Below, one piece after another: positions 63,801 to 64,000 of a DNA stretch of 64,000 nucleotides. Numbering within the stretch: position 1 is the first letter of the stretch; each line of letters begins with the position of its first letter. The stretch is from Pseudomonadota bacterium. Its GTDB lineage: Bacteria > Myxococcota_A > Polyangia > Haliangiales > Haliangiaceae. The DNA lies in NCBI GenBank assembly GCA_022360315.1, contig JAKSDA010000065.1, forward strand, positions 1 through 64,000, read 5' to 3'. The position numbers and the translations under genes are program-made. A model generated the notes under the pieces. That model saw nothing but the letters and a program-made list of their open reading frames with translations, had not been told where the DNA came from and made no database searches.

Positions 63801-63901
63801 TCAAAGCCGAAGACTGGAAAAAATCAAAACAACGGACACGGCTGTCACGGAAGGTCACCTTGACCCGGCGCAGAGCAGGCCGCGCCCGACAGGACAAGTA
63901 A
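60857..63901 (+). CDS. Large pseudokinase with transmembrane helix and two PEGA domains
   Basis: About 1014 residues from a GTG at 60857; an in-frame TTG at 60848 is the alternative. A Ser/Thr-kinase-like N-lobe and C-lobe (about 10-265) contain QYMQGLAGAHEAGIVHGALD where the catalytic H-R-D has become H-G-A, the DFG region reads SNFA, and no VAIK Lys is seen (VRITLIAPE). APE-like GDYLAPELRRG is kept. A disordered, acidic linker of about 500 residues follows, then one membrane helix (about 782-800), a short helix and two PEGA domains (about 835-900 and 935-1000, starting GTITITSEPDSAAVWLKIG and GYIHIESEPSGAQVWLLVG). It is probably a signalling scaffold that couples envelope sensing to cytoplasmic partners. 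Confidence 0.88.
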   Translation: MSARSFAEYTFKQKLRHGFCGDAFRAVSPDGSEVRITLIAPELARDSAFVAALTESGRALSGWEHPNVVATRAVGNASDGSLVVVDDAVRGRVDVAELLADAGSSGVPLEIAATIGYQYMQGLAGAHEAGIVHGALDPSCVVVDVAGKVRLSNFAIGQALALSWVGQPDSRWITAMGDYLAPELRRGNKPPARSSDVYSASAVIYHLLSGSLPPGTLDISPGFERMIQRALDPDVMRRYRHGGELFDNFAEALEDDNWLRASPVELATYVMEAQSRIQAKLDGPSAAAALDEATEDLLSILGDRQDPAQHDADGGDAERFGSDLAEPPSTIIIENPLDRDGAAPSDVPARPDQVGSSGDFSHIDSAYELAEPSSDTFDPEETDDSEADPPTQVAPDPTGNSEPDPIAELIALTSAKTPTGLPRLSVAGPDQAIPAEKRPDDRIAGRPASPLRMRAASKSVPGRSDGPPVQSSGGLTRQSGLLARRATPQPSLEPEDDEFLASLSQSHHARGEKFRPLSSREAVIDAPRSDDSDNIASASPEVPPLDRRHDSESDELVAADSLIVDSQPADYLDHELDSADYFDEPTQLADPHDSEPFDDLEDEPTRPADSPRRDSAVPNPIPSSSTEQLLAFDSDLDLPYSSEAAEGADHEPPAAPASNPDPDGDEHFDDMVRVDPGQPSRVPGLEARASEVPDTASEPAPGDPAPNVPEPSGDMATGQIRRPSSSKNKGKHKGRGRGKHEKRGRQSAPAGATPAAAVPDIELHDQAIHELKLKKGGRFRSAVWAVIALAGAGVLVWVVYHQIQMRQEAQARQQKIEADNEAARAALRATQPKSGTITITSEPDSAAVWLKIGRTPTDSRRVSTGMLHELRLKREGYRTRDVRVEARHWSNSGEPRQADIRVVLTAGKDSKPVPAYPPEPPTAASKGLRQGNGYIHIESEPSGAQVWLLVGITPDMEYVAEADANYEFKIERDGYDPGFVEIKAEDWKKSKQRTRLSRKVTLTRRRAGRARQDK

Positions 63902-63923
63902 AGGCCATTTCAGATGGTCTTTA
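63899..63923 (+). terminator. Hairpin at the pseudokinase stop
   Basis: TAAAGGCCAT (including the stop codon) pairs with ATGGTCTTTA at 63914-63923, with one G-U pair and a TTCAG loop. Only CCCC follows it, with no T-run, so termination activity is uncertain. Confidence 0.45.
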
Positions 63924-64000
63924 CCCCGTATTTGTAAAACGATATCAAACTACAAATCGCCGTACTCCACAGGTCTCATTGCGACCCGGCGAGGAGTGCT

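Overview
The window looks like a GC-rich chromosomal segment of a myxobacterium-like (Myxococcota, formerly deltaproteobacterial) organism. This is inferred from gene content: many lipoproteins of unknown function, a secreted protein with repeated D-x-D-x-D-G calcium/metal-type motifs, kinase-like proteins (one with C-terminal PEGA domains), a sigma-54-activator-like protein with a GAF domain, large sensor kinases, and a type IV pilus minor-pilin operon with PilY1. There are no rRNA, tRNA, CRISPR or complete transposase genes. The non-genic DNA is unusually rich in short dispersed repeats.

Layout. 1-2.6 kb: a minus-strand operon of ECF sigma factor, zinc-finger anti-sigma factor and DUF4097-like protein. 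2.8-5.7 kb: a lipoprotein sulfatase homologue and a small lipoyl-like protein. 6.6-8.4 kb: a DUF432-like gene plus an MscS channel, flanked by direct repeats. 8.6-16.5 kb: a MopE-like repeat protein; then on the minus strand agmatinase, PlsC-type acyltransferase and GNAT acetyltransferase, a decayed nucleotidyltransferase, a lipoprotein, a TPR protein and a membrane protein with basic repeats. 17-24.7 kb: RlmI-type methyltransferase, an NTF2-like protein, a GH114-type secreted protein, a pseudokinase and a double-VOC lipoprotein. 25.2-31 kb: a signalling cluster of binding protein, histidine kinase, response regulator and hybrid kinase. 31.3-36.4 kb: an orphan double tail-tube-like protein, trypsin-like protease, cysteine synthase and an enhancer-binding-protein-like regulator. 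36.4-44 kb: a DsbA-family lipoprotein with an in-frame UGA at the first CxxC position, divergent from a minor-pilin operon (PilX, PilY1, PilV, PilW, FimT/GspH-like). 44-51.7 kb: exopolysaccharide export and synthesis (OPX protein, phosphoglycosyl transferase, GT4, two Wzz-type proteins, BY-kinase-like ATPase), with an RsbW-like/STAS pair in the middle. 52.6-57 kb: a Uma2 nuclease with a heptad-repeat tail, RsfS, ProA and ProB. 57-64 kb: two unknowns, prepilin peptidase PilD, a PilZ protein and a large PEGA pseudokinase.

Functional themes. Surface functions dominate: minor pilins and PilY1, their peptidase PilD and a PilZ protein for type IV pili, together with a Wzx/Wzy-style polysaccharide set. 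The divergent DsbA-like protein could supply disulfides to secreted pilus proteins (inference).

Most notable observations. (1) The DsbA homologue is probably a selenoprotein (U-P-Y-C) with a SECIS-like hairpin just after the UGA. (2) A family of about 60-bp elements occurs four times, two of them inside the open sulfatase reading frame, recalling Rickettsia palindromic elements. (3) A MITE-like family with inverted termini (four copies) and a second palindromic family (four copies) are joined in the same arrangement at two distant sites. (4) Several enzyme-fold proteins appear to lack key catalytic residues: the sulfatase, two kinases, the BY-kinase-like ATPase and the sigma-54-activator GAFTGA loop.
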